A DNA stretch of 64,000 nucleotides, taken from assembly GCA_964017045.1 (NCBI GenBank), contig OZ024798.1:14464724-14528723 (forward strand), in the 5' to 3' direction. This stretch comes from Omphiscola glabra (Eukaryota > Mollusca > Gastropoda > Lymnaeidae). Under the pieces are notes generated by a model. That model was not told the DNA's origin. It was given only the letters and a program-made list of their open reading frames with translations, and ran no database searches. Numbering within the stretch: position 1 is the stretch's first letter; each line of letters opens with the position of its first letter. The translations under genes and the position numbers were made by a program. Positions 12,265 through 26,800 of the stretch are shown here, piece after piece.

Positions 12265-12720
12265 TTTCAGGGACAGAGGTAGACCACGGCGGCGGTGGGT
12301 CAACTGTATAAAAGACAACCACAAAGTCCATAGCATCAACCTTGCAGCAGTGCCAACAGTGCTTTGCCCGCGACACCTCCACGGTATAATCGCGGGGAGG
12401 CACAGTTATCCTCCACTCTGCTCCGGTCTACGTCACAAGGGCTGAAAGTCAGTCCGCGTTTATCAGTAAAAAAAAAAAAAATTTAAAATTAAAGAATTGA
12501 AAGGAAATGTTTGGAAAAAATAGAAAATTTAAAAATGTGTGATTTTTTTTTCATGTTATCTTTCAATCAGTTACATATTTAGGTTGGAATATTTTTATTA
12601 AAAAAAACAAAAGAGGCATGAAAAAAAACTTGACAAATATGACATAACAATTATAAATATAGGTATGATTTATTTACGTGTGCCACCCTGAGTGAATTTA
12701 CATGCTTGGAAAATAAGGAA
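12265..12720. other. Intergenic; no gene recognised
   Basis: Mixed sequence, with a moderately GC-rich part (12,280-12,460) followed by AT-rich sequence with A tracts. No exon-like open frame with splice signals. Confidence 0.35.
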
Positions 12721-13025
12721 AGTTTATACTAAATTAAATGAGTGCACTCTGTGAGGTGCACTTAACACTAAATTAAATGAGTGCACTCTGTGAGGTGCAC
12801 TTTACACTAAATTAAATGAGTTTACGCTGTGAGGTGCACTTTACACTAAATTAAATGAGTGCACTCTGTGAGGTGCACTTTACACTAAATTAAATGAGCT
12901 TACGCTGTGAGGTCCACTTTTCACTAAATTGAATGAGTGTACTCTGTGTGGTGCACTTTACACATAATTAAATGAGTGTACTCTGTGTGGGGCACTTTAC
13001 ACTAAATTAAATGAGTTTACTCCGT
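12721..13025. repeat. Minisatellite, 39-bp unit, about 8 copies
   Basis: Unit ACTAAATTAAATGAGTGCAC then TCTGTGAGGTGCACTTTAC. Copies alternate between GAGTGCACTCTG and GAGTTTACGCTG forms, hinting at a two-unit higher-order pattern. Confidence 0.92.
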
Positions 13026-14119
13026 GAGGGTCAGTTTAGGCTACATCAAAAAACAAGTCTGCTAGTCCGTGAGATAGAAATGCTGTTATCGTTTCTCTAT
13101 GCTTTGTCCCTCGTCTTTCTCTACGATCTCCCTCATCTATTTCTACTTCGCACTACTCGTTTCAAATATTATATTAATAAAGAAAAACAAGGAAAAAGAA
13201 GGTGGGTAAAGGGGGGGGGGGGGGGGGTTGAGGAGGTGGTTTGAGGAAATTGGGCCCGGTTATGGAGGGGGGTGCGAAGTGGGGGGGGGGGAAGAGTTGT
13301 ACCCGAATGGACACACGGTTGTGGCACGGAGCGTGTCTGAGTGATTTAAGGGTCGGGCCACGGTGGATGCGGCGGGACGACGGCCGTCGCCCGTGGGGTG
13401 AGGGCGCCAGATCTGAGTGAGTAACTTGTGCGCAGTTTCATGTGAGAACCCAACAGAGGTTACATACGAAGGCGCAACTTTGGTCACGTGTGTTTTCATC
13501 GGTGCAGACGTCGGGTTTGACTTCCGCCATTAGGGCTCTAATGATCATCATTAAACTCTGGGGCCAGGAGAAGGGCCGAAGGGAGACAAGCGAGAGAATT
13601 GGTCGGTAAGCGCGGTAACCCAGCTATTATCTCATTTGGCGCTCGCGGACGGGGGGGGGGGTTGTTTGGTGAGGGTGGCTTGGTGGTGGAGACAGGAGAG
13701 GGTATTGGGTCGGATTCGGGGCAACGGAAACGGACCAACTTTCACGTCCGATATTTCAATTCTAAATTTTCTCTTCCGTTTCCATAGAAAATGAATTCTT
13801 ACTTGAATGTATGAAGGGGGACAAGGGTGGTGGTGTTTGTTGTGAGAGAGGATGGCGGTGACAGGATGTGGGTGGCTGTGGGCAGCCGATCACCACACAA
13901 TCTAGTCACTGTTTGATCCGCTGTGGTCAATGATGAGATCACGACAGGGGGTGGTGGGGTGGGGGTGATGTTGATGTGTAGCAAAATATACTTGTGTTGA
14001 AGTGTGCTGAGTGTGTATGATTGGCAGGGTAAAGCAACAAAAAGTAAAGAGTAGAGAGAAAGCATTGTGTTTTGATGGCGAGAAAGGTGATTAAAATGGA
14101 TGTGTGCGCCTTCAATGAG
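13026..14119. other. Intergenic with a GC-rich segment at 13,250-13,500
   Basis: Contains G tracts near 13,210, 13,280 and 13,650. A CpG-rich stretch around 13,340-13,420 lies 4 kb upstream of the Prdm13 start and could be a distal regulatory element; only base composition supports this. No gene recognised. Confidence 0.35.
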
Positions 14120-14395
14120 AGAAACTAAACAGGGATGGAATGTGAAGGATAAGTAGGATAAAGGAGACCGAATCTTAAAAGGGATGATATGTGTATGATA
14201 AGTAAGATAAAGGAGACCGAATCTTAAAAGGGATGATATATGTATGATAAGTAGGATAAAGGAGACCGAATCTTAAAAGGGATGGAATGTGTATGATAAT
14301 TACGACAAAGGAAATCTTAAAAAGTATGGAATGTGTATGATACGTAGGATAAAGGAGAACGAATCTTTAAAAGGGTGGAATTTGAATGATAAGTA
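14120..14395. repeat. Minisatellite, 49-bp unit, about 5 copies
   Basis: Unit contains AGGATAAAGGAGACCGAATC and TTAAAAGGGATGATATGTG followed by ATGATAAGT. The last copies are shorter and more diverged. Confidence 0.9.
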
Positions 14396-17300
14396 TATGA
14401 TATAGGTTCCATGAATTTTTAAAAAAAATTTGATGGTGATGTATTAATGCCATCCCTCCTCCCAAAATGATTCTGGTTATGTGAGAAAACTCCGACAGAA
14501 TTACGCGGACATGGAAGCCATAGTCAGTCTGACATGGAACTCAATGAAATGCTGGTGACTCAGGTGTCGCCCTTGGTGCCAAGAATGTATGGACTTTTTG
14601 AAGCGCCCTTGGGGGCCCAACAAATTCGTGGAGAACTGATATCTGCTGCATGGGAAAAAGTTAATTCTCCATATAGCACATTGCCAAAGCTATATAATCT
14701 AGTAAAAAGATTTTAGCAGATTTCACTATTGTCTTTGGAGAAAAACACATGTCTCAAAATGTTCTATGTTGTATGATTATAACGTCAAGCTATAACTAAG
14801 TACATTCGTCTCTTATATTTATTTTGCTTCTGGTGTGTCCTGCTTCCTCTTCACACCCGCCCTTTCCCCAACGCCGCAGTATCTTCTCCGTTCTTAGCAA
14901 AAGGCGCCTTCGCTGTGAGACGAATAGAGGAAGGCCGTTCCCCCCCCCCCTCACCCCCCCCCCCCCCCGCACCCCAAAAAAAACAACAGCTATGAGTATA
15001 GCTGACAGAACGATGACCGCGTCTTCGCCTTAAGAACTTTTGCAAAAGGAACATGGGGAAAAGCAAAACACAAATCGGTGATTCGGAGATCATCGCTGAT
15101 CATCGTTGCAGCCGGTAAACAACAGTGCGTGAAGGAGTCAAACGTACAGAAGATGCACAAGACAATTTCTATTACAAATCAAAAAACGAGCATTGTGGGT
15201 GGCCATAGTTAACCAGCCGTCAAGATTCTCCTGCGAGAAGTGCATCTGAGACTTGCAATCTAGAATCGGCCTCGTAAGCCTTTTAATGTAATGTCAATAA
15301 GTATACGCTTAAGCTCACGAAGACGGTAGTGTGATTTTTTTTGGATTTTTTTTTGTTACGGTACGCCCCAGCAAAGTAAATTCAGGTATGCACCACAGTG
15401 AATCCTTTCATTTCGAATGTATCGAGCCCCCCTTACCCAGACCCCTAACTCCAACTTTCGCCCGGGAGCCTGCTGTCGGCGTCTTTGATTTCTGCTTCCT
15501 CTTCCCCCTTTACTCCGCCGTCGATCAAAACTGACAATGATAGTGACAGAGATCGAAATCTGTCAATCTGCAACAACAAAAAAATATTTAAGAAAAGGCT
15601 CTATGTCCAAATGTATTAAAGAGTAATTAATTTCTAAGTAAAAAAAAATCTTTACAATTATTATTCTTAGTTTTTGGAGGCACGAGTAGATGATCATCAT
15701 TTGAAAATACTGCGCCTTAAGAATAAACTGAATAAATACGCACATCATTTATTTGGCGTTTATCTCATTCCATTGGAAAGTTATATTTTAAGCCCAGTCC
15801 TAGGCTGGCGTACCCCGCGCTATATAAGACCACTGTTATAATACTAATAGCGCCGATAGCAAACTTTTTAATTATAATCTATTCTTGGTCTCTTTAAGGA
15901 AAATTTGCTCGATATATTGTTATCATAAATGAAATTACAATTTAACTGACACACGTCGCTATATGTTGTTTGTCAAATTTAGAAGAGTGGAATCGCGATC
16001 AACATGACAAGCGAAATCTTTTCGGGTTGGCCGCCCCTGGTCTAAACGTTTGCATACACACAGAATTTACGTCTTAAATTTAACAAATATTATAATTTCT
16101 CCATCGCTTAATTATTTTTTTCATTGTCATAGTTCTTAAATTTCGAGCCCCCCAAAATATGTCTCCCCCCTTACTACCGGGCGCATGGAATGACAGTCGC
16201 GTGACACTTAAACAATTAGCGTTCATGTCTTAACCCCCTCTCCCCACACCCCAACCATTGAATCCTCGACAGTCCCAGGTCCTTGCATGGCGTCGTCTCA
16301 GAGTTTCCACAAGCTTCTATAAAATTCACGGGGGGGGGGGGGGGGGACAAAACTCTAACGGCACTAGCGTGATCGTCTGGTTTTTACTTGTGCAACGAGC
16401 CAGCGCCGAGGGTCAGAATAACCGAGGCATTTATTACTCGTGATCGGCATTGAAACGTCCGCCTCAAGTGGTCATCATTTCTCGCTCGTTCCAATGACTT
16501 TTTCACGCGATAATTCCCTGCTGTTAAGGGCATGTTATTTTTCACAGAGCCCATGTCAACAGCGATGTAATTGAAACTGCACACTGCGGTGGCTCCGTTC
16601 AGAATTTATGAATGGCGTTGGACCGGGGGGGGGGGTGTTGGGGGGTAGTGAATAGATCGAAAGGGGGGGGGTACGCGATTCCGACCAATGGAATGGAAGG
16701 GGCGGAAGACGTCTGCCCCGCTGAGCCATGCAAGGGGGTGGCACCGATGCAGAGGGGAGTCACCAAAACGGATAAGGGGGATATTCAATAGGGCGGCGTT
16801 GAGTGACAGGGTGGCCGGGGCGTATGAAAGGTGACAAGAGGTGGGGTTATCGGGGCAATGTCGGGCCCAGAAATGAGAAACGATGTCGGAGTAGAGGAAG
16901 AAGAATGGGTAGGGAAAAAAACACACGACCCATACAGAAGTGTTGTTCAAGTTTGGAAACGGAAGATTATGAGAATAGTTGCATCTGTTTGGCCTGACGA
17001 TTGGCAGGCACGTGGTGTAGAATGGTGACTTTCCTATTTAAGACCGGGGGGCGACTCCAGTGATAGTCTATAAAGCACCAGCTCTTCCCTGTTTGGTCGA
17101 AACTGGTGAATTAAGTGGCTGGGGCTTTTCATAAACATCCCACTAGTACTTTCATTGTATGTTTCTTGACACTGTACGTTAACCTGATTGGACCTTACGG
17201 TGCTGGGTTAAAGCCAAGTTTATTTTGTGTTAGTTTGTTAATTTTAAAAAAAAAAATCATTAAGCTTTGAAGAAAAAAGTTCTTACAACTGAAAGGATAC

Positions 17301-17585
17301 ATTTTCTGACAGGAAGAACGCGGATCAGCACGTTGCACTAAGGACGAATTCTAGTAAGTTAGCACACATGGAATTATTGCCTTGTAAACAAAATTTAGAC
17401 ATTCATCAAATAACAACAAAACAATTTTGAAGTAGACCATTGCAGTAGGTACCGATGGCATTGCATGTTCAAACTATCCCAAAGGAATGTTGAAATCATA
17501 TTCAGCGATATGACGCAGCTCAGCAGCATGGCGCTGTGAGAGAAAAAAAAAAAAAACCTACAAACGGTACCGTGATTCCTCCGCC
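14396..17585. other. Upstream region of Prdm13; no other gene recognised
   Basis: Holds C tracts near 14,940-14,967, G tracts near 16,331, 16,626 and 16,663, and one copy of a dispersed TATATAAGACC-bearing repeat near 15,790-15,860. A TATA-like CTATAAAG at 17,068-17,075 lies about 510 bases before the Prdm13 ATG and is a possible core promoter. This is weak evidence, because other upstream exons cannot be excluded. Confidence 0.35.
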
Positions 17586-17843
17586 ATGATCTCCACCAAC
17601 CTGGACGTGAAGCATCTCACCCAGTCTTCGACTCGCCCCCAGACGTCTGGCACGGGCAAATGCTCCGACAGGCAAGTTGCCGCCGACGGGGTGTGTTCGA
17701 GTCCCAGGCCGTGGGGCGTCGTTGCCGGGAACGACATACCTGCAGGGGTGTCCGTGGCGGTGGGAAATTGGGATGCCGCCCTGGGTAGGGATCTGATAGC
17801 CCATACGCTAACGCCCGAAGGGGCGCCATCAAGGTGCATCAAG
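17586..17843 (+). CDS. PRDM13: PRDM13 exon 1: N-terminus and start of PR/SET domain
   Basis: The ATG sits in a good initiation context (CCGCCATGA). The 86 codons contain NDIPAGVSVAVGNW, which aligns with the IPAGLRLGP-type start of the vertebrate PRDM13 PR domain. The donor is AAG|GTAAGA in phase 0, matching the phase-0 acceptor of the next exon 15 kb away. A second possible donor (AAG|GTGCAT) lies nine bases earlier, also in phase 0. The exon is GC-rich relative to its surroundings. Its assignment to Prdm13 rests on similarity and phase, not on a transcript. Confidence 0.78.
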
Positions 17844-20800
17844 GTAAGAATTTGATGATTTCCTCTGCCCAGGTAGCTCCACGCATGCATTACTATCGAG
17901 TGTCCACGACACTCTTTTGCACAAACCGAAACTTGCTGGCAGTGGCGTAGTGAGGGGGGCAAGGGGGGCATCATGCCCCGGGCGCTACTCACAAAGGGGC
18001 GCCAAATGGTATATTTTACTATAATATTGTATGGTTTTCGAATAGGGAGGGGCGCTAAAAAGGTTTTGGGGGGCGCTAAAAATGTATTGTGCCTCGGGCG
18101 CGAGTTAAGCTCGCTACGCCACTGCTTGCTGGCTATTGATATCAAATCACTTTAAAATCACACATTTTGTTTCGACTAAACCTTAGACTAAGGCTATTTC
18201 CTTCTGCGTGTACGTCTCTGTTGCCCCATGTGATAAACATGGTTGTTGGTTGTTTTTTTTTTTGTAGTTAAAATCTAAGCCTTATGAATTCACAATGACT
18301 AGTTAAGTTTTCGTTATATCATAACGTCAGACATACAACATGATTAAAATTCCCTTCACGTACTTGTTCTACCTTCAACAATCACGTTTTCCCGTTTTGG
18401 CTTATCCCTCCACTTATTTATCCTTTAGTCATCTCTATGTTAGTAGCTCTCAATAAAATAGCTATTTTTTTTTTTAAAAAATCACATTTTTATTTTTGGA
18501 AAAAATGTTTACAGTATTAATTTTGGGATCTTAAGACACGTTAGAGGGTTTCCTTGGGGCAAACTAGATCATATTGAAATTAATCATATGTTTTGATTGT
18601 GTACATGTCAACAACATTGTGTACAGCGAGTGTACCAAAGCAAAAAAAATTGTATGATGCAGTTTCCAGATTTTCTTTCCCTTTCTCAAATCGCACACAT
18701 ATTTTACTCTGCTTCCACTTATCATTATCTTTATAAATCTTTATCTTTATACATAATTATCTTTATGAATATTTATCTTTATAAATATACATCCCACATC
18801 AAGCAATCTGAATCAGTTTAGGACTCATTTTAAAAGGTTTTCTTACAGGGGCAAAGAGTATGCTTTGGGCTCTATTAAATATAAAATTTAACATAGTAGT
18901 ATTCTAACATTACACTATAAATATACATTTGACCAGGATATAATGCATCGAATAGTGATGGCATTGTAATTTTAATTTTCATAACAGTTAAGTTCATTTA
19001 TCTTGGTGTATCTCTTTTATAAGAGTTATGATCACTCCTGGTCTCCGTTGGTTCGTTTTATCATCTTAACATTTTTTTTTTAAGTTGTATGAATTTCTCA
19101 TGGAGAAGAACAACTTTACAGTTCAATCACTCTAAACAGGGAAGGTGGCCCACGTTAATCAAACCAATAGCGAGGTATATTCACGAAAGTGAGGATATTT
19201 TTATTATTTTATCTGTTTCGCGGTCTTAAATATCTGTTTTTTAAAAATGACAATGTTTTGGATAGTGTTTAGAAATGCCGATCTTTTTGGTCACTTTTCG
19301 GAAACGTCAATGTCGTGGTAAAAAATGTTAAGAGACCCCAATGTCTTTGTGAAATGCTCGGAAACACCAATGTCTTGCTAAAATGTGTGTCTTTGGGAAA
19401 TGTTTAGAAACCCCAAATGCCTTTGTGAAGTGTTCAGAAACACCAATGTCTTTGGGAATTGTTCAGAAACACCAATGTCTTTGTGAAGTTATCAGAAATA
19501 CCAATGTCTATGTGAAGTGTTCAGAAACCCCAAATGCCTTTGTGAAGTGTTCAGAAACACCAATGCCTTTGTGAAATGTTCAGAAACACGAATGTCTTTG
19601 TAAAATGTGTTCAGAAACACCAATGTCTTTGGGAAATGTTCAGAAGCACCAATGTCTTGGCAAAAGGTATATATAAGTGATCGAAAGGCCGGTCGAGTTC
19701 CTCTTTCCCTAAATTCTTTAAACCATAGATTGAACATCGAGCTGCTTGACAAGAATGAAAGAACCTGCAACCCCCATGTCACTGTTGAGTCTAAATCAAG
19801 GCAGCGAAGGGTCGAATGCATTCAGCGTGTCCCTTAGACACGTCAATAAATCATTTCTTTTCAATAATTGCACTTTTAGGACCAGATCTACAGATTAGCC
19901 ATGGTGGCATCTCGACCACGTGGCGATCTGTTAGTTCAGTGCGTGGCGGCGCGTGCAGCTCCATGGCAACGTGCGCCACTCTCGAACCCGAGATGTGCAC
20001 GGTTACAATGCTGCGGACGAGTGTCACCCGTGAATAAATCGCTACATGAATTCGAACTATTCATTTGCCAAAGCCACTTCCATTTCGTGTAGATTGTTCA
20101 GTTCTATACTAGTTCGAAAGAAATCATAAATTTTAGGATTGTTTGTTCCGTCACTAATGTTGCTAGTTACTGCGTCTTTAGAAATAATCTGTATTTACAA
20201 TTCGACACATTCGATGGCTTCCTCTTAAAGCTCGCCGCTGGTCTCCCATAATGGGACAGTCGGCGTGACATGGGACTTTGAAAGACTACTATAGAAATAC
20301 GATCTGAGAGAAAGAATTTATGTTTTAAAATTGTGCGGAGGATTCGAACTCTAAGACGACCGTTTAGCATTTGTTACATGCAAACAGTCACGCACCCTCT
20401 CAGATTGTGGGTAGGTGGTCCTACATGGAAATTCCATAACTTGTCCTTCGAAACTAAATCAAAACTAAATGACGCCGACGCTTCACGTCACTAAAATTAC
20501 TATTGTTTTTACCCCCCTCCCAAATGTTTACGTCACAATTAAATCACTCCCTTAGGTTAACACAATGGGTTCTCAAAAAAAAAAAGAATTAATAAAAAAT
20601 TGAGCTGTGCTGGCATCTCAGATGTCCCGCAAACCGCTATAAATAACTTTAAGAATTCGGCAAGTATCTCATATATAAAGTCACGCCAGATTTGAACACG
20701 CAATTTGGGGTTGGGGGGGGGGAATGGGGTAGGAACCAACGAACCAAAATTGACCTCTTAACAACAAACGAGAACAGGCCAAAATGTTAATGAATCGTCG

Positions 20801-23800
20801 ACCAGAACAGAGAAGCTAAGGTATGGTTTATGACAATGGTCGGCTCCGGAGCTGCATGTGGCTGTGTGAAAGGATAGACTGAGTGTCTCTTTGACGGAAC
20901 AGACTGATGCGACTTGTTTGAAAAAATTAGGCTGATGTGTCTCTCTGACGGAATAGACTGATGCGGCTGTTAAAAGGAATAGGCTGATGTGGCTGTTTAA
21001 AGGAATAGACCGATGTCGCTCTATCTATTTGTTTCTTGTATCTAACGACATTAATTTAGGGATACACATTTTTTTAAGCATTTATAAATAAACATCTTAC
21101 AATTTAAAACTATATCTACTCACGCAAAAGAGGTTGCCGACCCCCATGACTTTTGACTTAAAGATTTTGCAAATGATCATGGCCTTGTTCCATTTACACT
21201 TACTTTTTAAACCCACCCATCGGAGGTTCTCAACATGTGGCCCGCTGACTTCATATTATCTACTTCACGTCTTATAACTGCCTTGTCCAGTAGATTGAGT
21301 CACGCTCTCAACATTTTTTATTCCTTTTAAAAAATAATTTTTTCAATCAGAAATTTGGAAAAGTTAAAATTTCAAGAACAACGGAAAAGCACAGTGTGCT
21401 ACTGGGTTTTTGGTTTTGTTTTTCTTTTCCTCTTTTTTTTCTTCTAAAAACAAAATATTGTCGAAAAGCAACACCAAAATATCTAATACTCATGAATTCT
21501 TATAAATAAAAGCAATTACAGAGTACCTTGTCTGTTGTTTGTTTTTTTTTGCCTTCTTTATTTTTTGGAAACTTTTTTTTTCCGGGCATGCTTTAGCAAT
21601 GTTATCGATGTCAATGATGACTATGGACTATTGTATAAAGATGTTTTACGTAAAGAGAAAGATACTTTTTTTTTTTTCAAAAAAAAAATTCTTAAAAGTG
21701 TTTAATTGATACACAATCCATTTCTACCACATTTAAACATGTATATGGGGTGAGTAATACAATATATATGTTACAGGTTATCCGATGATATGCTTCTATG
21801 TGTTTCTTAAAACGTTATTGGACTAAATTTTAAACTGACCTTTTTTTTGGGGGGGGGGGGGGGGGAGAGGGGGAGGGGGGCACTTTTTTTTTTTTTAATG
21901 TACAAACTGAAACAAATATTGGTTCATTAAAATTTATCAGACTTTCATGCTATCCAATGACATATAAAAAAAAAATTGACTTTTCATCGAGGTCATTAAA
22001 TTGTCGATGCTTCTACTGTTGGTAAATGAACTCTTCAAATTCATTTAGCCACCTGTCAAGAGTTTAACTGCAGACTTAACATTTCCCACCTCTGACCGGG
22101 AAAAAATTTTCATTTTCCACTAATTGACCACGTGATCTGTAAAGAGTACGTCACTAGCGCACTTCTTGTAACAGATACACTAATTGACCACGCTCTACCA
22201 TTTGCTTAGGGTAAGCGGACAATTAAATGAAATACATTATGTAACAACGCAAAGAATAACTATGACACTCATAGCGCACTTCTTGTAATAGCTACTTTCA
22301 CGCGAGTCTAGGTGTGTACTCTTTTGTAGTTTACGTGGAAACATATTCGTGCGTGTTTACGGTAGGCCTATAATACACACTGAATGAAACCCATCTTAAC
22401 TATCAGTAAATATAAACCTTTACACTATAGTTCTTCGGATCGACTATGATATTCTTAACCTATACAAAGGGCATCTGGCTTTTTTGTTCTTTCTTTCTTT
22501 TTCTTTTTCGTTTTTTTTTTTTTTTTTTCATTTTTACTTTTGTGCACATACTAATATCTTAGACTAGCTCTAGCCCGCAAAACAGTTGCGACCGCTATGC
22601 GTGAATTTCCCATCTAGTAGATGATCTACTAACAATTACTTGACTAAACATTGCATTCAAGTAACCAACTTTATAAGAATCCCACTTATAGTGCTACCCC
22701 CACCCAGGGGTACGCCGCTCCGCCCCTGAACTATCCTAACATCCTAACTCTCATCCCTTTTACAAAGGCAGATTTATTGCACCAACTACTTCCGTAAAAC
22801 AAAAGATAATACTATTACGCACCCAACGAACTTGCCGTATTTTTAAGAATCTCAAGCAGTTACCTTGAAATTTATTTAGTGACACCTGCAGCATCTGGCA
22901 GCCTTGGGGGACATTGTTACATAAAAGAAAAATTGTATTTTGATGGTATAAGACGCAGTATACACGACTCAATGGTGGGTATAAAAATAAAGTTTGATGA
23001 AATTTAGTTTATATAACGTGCTCCTATAATAAATGCCTTACTTATATTTAGCCTAAAACGACGTGTTCCAAAGACGACCCCTTTAAACTGGATAAATCAC
23101 AGGCTGGCGTGATTCAAGTACAAGCTGGTATATTTCGAATACAAGCTGGTGTGATCTCTAGTATATTTCTAATACAAGCTGGCGTGATCTCTAGTATATT
23201 TCTAATACAAGCTGGTGTGATCTCTAGTATATTTCTAATACAAGCTATCGTGATCTCTAGTATATTTCTAATACAAGCTGGCGTGATCTCTAGTATATTT
23301 CTAATACAAGCTGGCGTGATCTCTAGTATATTTCTAATACAAGCTGGTGTGATCTCTAGTATATTTCTAATACAAGCTGGCGTGATCTCTAGTATATTTC
23401 TAATACAAGCTGGTGTGATCTCTAGTATATTTCTAATACAAGCTGGCGTGATCTCTAGTATATTTCTAATACAAGCTGGCGTGATCTCTAGTATATTTCT
23501 AATACAAGCTGGCGTGATCTCTGGTACATTTCTAATACATTCTGGCGTAGTCTCTAGTACATTTCTAATAAATGCTGGCACGGCCTCTAGTATATTTATA
23601 ATACAAGCTGGCGTTGTCTCTGGTACATTTCTAATACATGCCTGCGTGGTCTCTGGTACATTTCTAAGGTTAACATGATGCATCGGAGGAAAACATGAAA
23701 AAAGGTACTGATTCCCCGAAGAAAACCTCATCAAAAAAGTAAATCATAATTCTGTTATCTGTTTCGTAGTATAAGAATCTCTTAGCATTGAACAAGAGAC

Positions 23801-26800
23801 GACAACCCTTTTTTCTTTTTTTTTTTTTTCTTTACGTCTCTGACGTCGGAATGCCGGTATTTTTTCTTGTCGTTTCGAACATTGGATGAAAGATTTGAAC
23901 AGAAAAGACAACTTTTGGATCAGCCCCTGGTACCGACGACTTACGTGTCTAGGAGCAGATTGATTTAATTGATGAAATACTAATATAGCGTTTGTCTCCA
24001 TGATATGTTAGCATATGCTCACAACGTTCTGATGTTCTTAAATGTGTTTAAAGAAAAAAGTCTTTAAATGTTACTAAAATGGTTTTTGTATATTATTTTC
24101 AATTTCCTTCAAAGACTGAGGCAAGCTGTTCCATAGTTTTTGGCGTTATTATCGTGTCAAAAGAGTGCACTCCGTATGACGTAGGACTTCTTCCTGTGTC
24201 CATCCACACTGGGAACTCTCAGTAGGGACTGTGTTGAAGAGCGCAGGTTCTTTAAGTTTAAGGATACGTGTTTAGAAGTCACGGAGCCTTCTATGCAGCT
24301 GTGCGCCAGGGGCAGAATTTTGTGTCTTGGGCGAGCCAGGAGCATCGTCAAACGGTTGCTCCAGTTTCCTCGACCTGCTGACAAGTGCTCGAGACCACAG
24401 ACGATGAATGGCGAGCATTGATAGCCGTGCAAGGCAGCACTTGAAACCCCATTGAGCTTCACTCAAAGGTCAAATGCCTGCAGTCTCACAGGACGTCAAT
24501 GTCTATACGGGCAGCGACATGGAGATAATCATTTCTTAGAGACATAATTCACTGCCTCTTTGTCTTGCCGTCTTCCCAAATGACCAGCTGTAAGTACCCC
24601 CGCCGCCAACGTGACTCCATCACACCCCACCCGAATCCCTCACACCCCACCCGAATCCCTCACACCCCACCTGGCTCTCAGGTTAAAACAAAATCAGCGT
24701 TACAATAGAATTAACATTTAGTTGCCAATATAAATAGAATGAATCGATGTAGCAAGTTGAGAGTAACATCATAGTCCAGGGGTGGGCAAACTACGGCCCG
24801 CGGGCCGCATGCGGCCCGGCATTTGATTTTATTCGGCCCTCTGAGGCATTTATTAATTTTAAAAAAAACTCTTTGTTTTTTATCACATTGTTGAATTTTA
24901 CAGAATTTCATGTACCGTTAAAATTGTTTTTACATTTTGTATCAACATTTTTCTAATTTTCAATTTTTTTAAAACAGTCCTTGACTTTTGTCTTGTATTT
25001 GTAATGCTAAAATGCGATTTTTAATATAGAGAAATGTTTATCGACACGTAAAAATTGGACATAATATACATGCGGCCCCCAAATAGTTTTACATATGTCA
25101 ATGTGGCCCTCAGCACAACAAGTTTGCCCACCCTTGCAATAGTCCATTTGAAGTCACGGGTAGACAAAATATAAATACATCAATGAAGGGACAATTAGAT
25201 AGTCGGTACTGGAAATGAATTTTTATTTTTCAGGTCTTCAGGGGTAGGAAGGCAGTTTGGATGGGGGAAAGGGGTGGGGGGTAAGAAAACTAAGAATAAA
25301 GATAACTATTTTAAGATCTAACTCCAACTTCCATTCATCAGCAGATCTAGACGGTTTACCCACCTTCCAGATTCCAGATTTTTTTTGGTCGGATAAACAT
25401 AATGATAAGAAATGCCGTCCTCTACGTTTCTTGTTGATGTAATGTAACTCCTACTTTGAAATCGTGTTCATATCATGGTCTGGTCACCAGGTTAAATTTC
25501 GTTCGACGGTAGTGTCAGGTGAGTGGTTTCGGACCACTTCAAATGACCCCGCTCCCCCTCAAAAGGTTTTCCCTGGGTAAACTCTGGTAAAAGCGTGTCT
25601 CACTTCTTGGCTCTCCGGCCATCCAACTCCAGGCGGCGCGAGAGTTCTTCAGTCGGCCACCGAGCTCAGGGCGTTACGACAGATTTTTGACACATTTCGC
25701 AAATGATGTTAGCAGACTGACCACCGAGCTCCAGTTCGTATAGTGGTGCCGTTAACTAAATCAACACAGCTACCGTGGGCAGGCGCCAAGGTGGTCACTA
25801 TTTCATTCATTATGGAAACGAATGAGGACAACTTAAGTCCTTTCCCCCCTTTGTGGTGATAAAATGGTCTGTGTCTGCCATTGTTTAAGGAATAATATAC
25901 TAAAATGTCAAGCGAATTTTGGCCACTTGCTTTAGGGCAATGGTTGAGCTCTAAGTGACACCATTGAGAAAACTTTCATTCTTACATAAACCTCGAATAC
26001 ATAATAAACCCATGAATTGGAATTTAAAATATGGTACACAAATCCTTCCTTGAAAAACATGAAAAATAGTAAGACACGTTCCTAGTTGGGCCAGACTGAA
26101 AATCTCAATCGTAAAAGGGTTATAGTGTCCCGTCTCCTTAATCGAACACCACCGGCTGGTGGTGATGAACTTCGACCACCCTTCTAGCTCTAGCGTCTTA
26201 TAATTTAAAAAAAAAATCTATCAAAATTATAAAGCAGAGTTGTTGGTACCCAGTCCCGGGGATTTCATTAACATCGTGCCTTAACACGCCCCTTTTGAGT
26301 TGTGTGGGCGTGGTTGGAATGCGTGGCTGCTGGTTGTCAAAACTGACATCTTTTAGCACACCAGCAAGTGGAGTTAACACACTGCGGTCAACCACCACTA
26401 ACTGCACGGACCAGGACAGAGGCTTGTTTGTCCCTTTGTGTGGTTCACCAGAGGCTCCACTTGGCTCAAGCAGTGGCCCGACAGCTCTGCGCATTAAAGA
26501 CGTCATAGACGTTGTTGCTTCAGACACAGACAGCTCTGCTCATTAAAGACGTCATAGACGTTGTTGCTTCAGACACAGACAGCTCTGCTCATTAAAGACG
26601 TCATAGACGTTGTTGCTTCAGACACAGACAGCTCTGCTCATTAAAGACGTCATAGACGTTGTTGCTTCAGACACAGACAGCTCTGCTCATTAAAGACGTC
26701 ATAAACGTTGTTGCTTCAGACACAGACAGCTCTGCTCATTAAAGACTTCATAGACGTTGTTGCTTCAGACACATTCATCACGGACCAGCTGTCGCAAAAA

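Noticed and set aside
17690..17710. B-box-like GTTCGAGTCC suggesting a tRNA or SINE
   Set aside because: It is inside PRDM13 exon 1 coding sequence and no A-box or cloverleaf surrounds it.
17558..18145. 195-codon - strand frame
   Set aside because: It is antisense to PRDM13 exon 1 and runs into the hAT MITE at 17,940; no independent similarity.
23109..23734. 189- and 206-codon frames on opposite strands
   Set aside because: Both are read-outs of the 33-bp minisatellite with an 11-residue period; both strands being open at once argues for repeat artefact.
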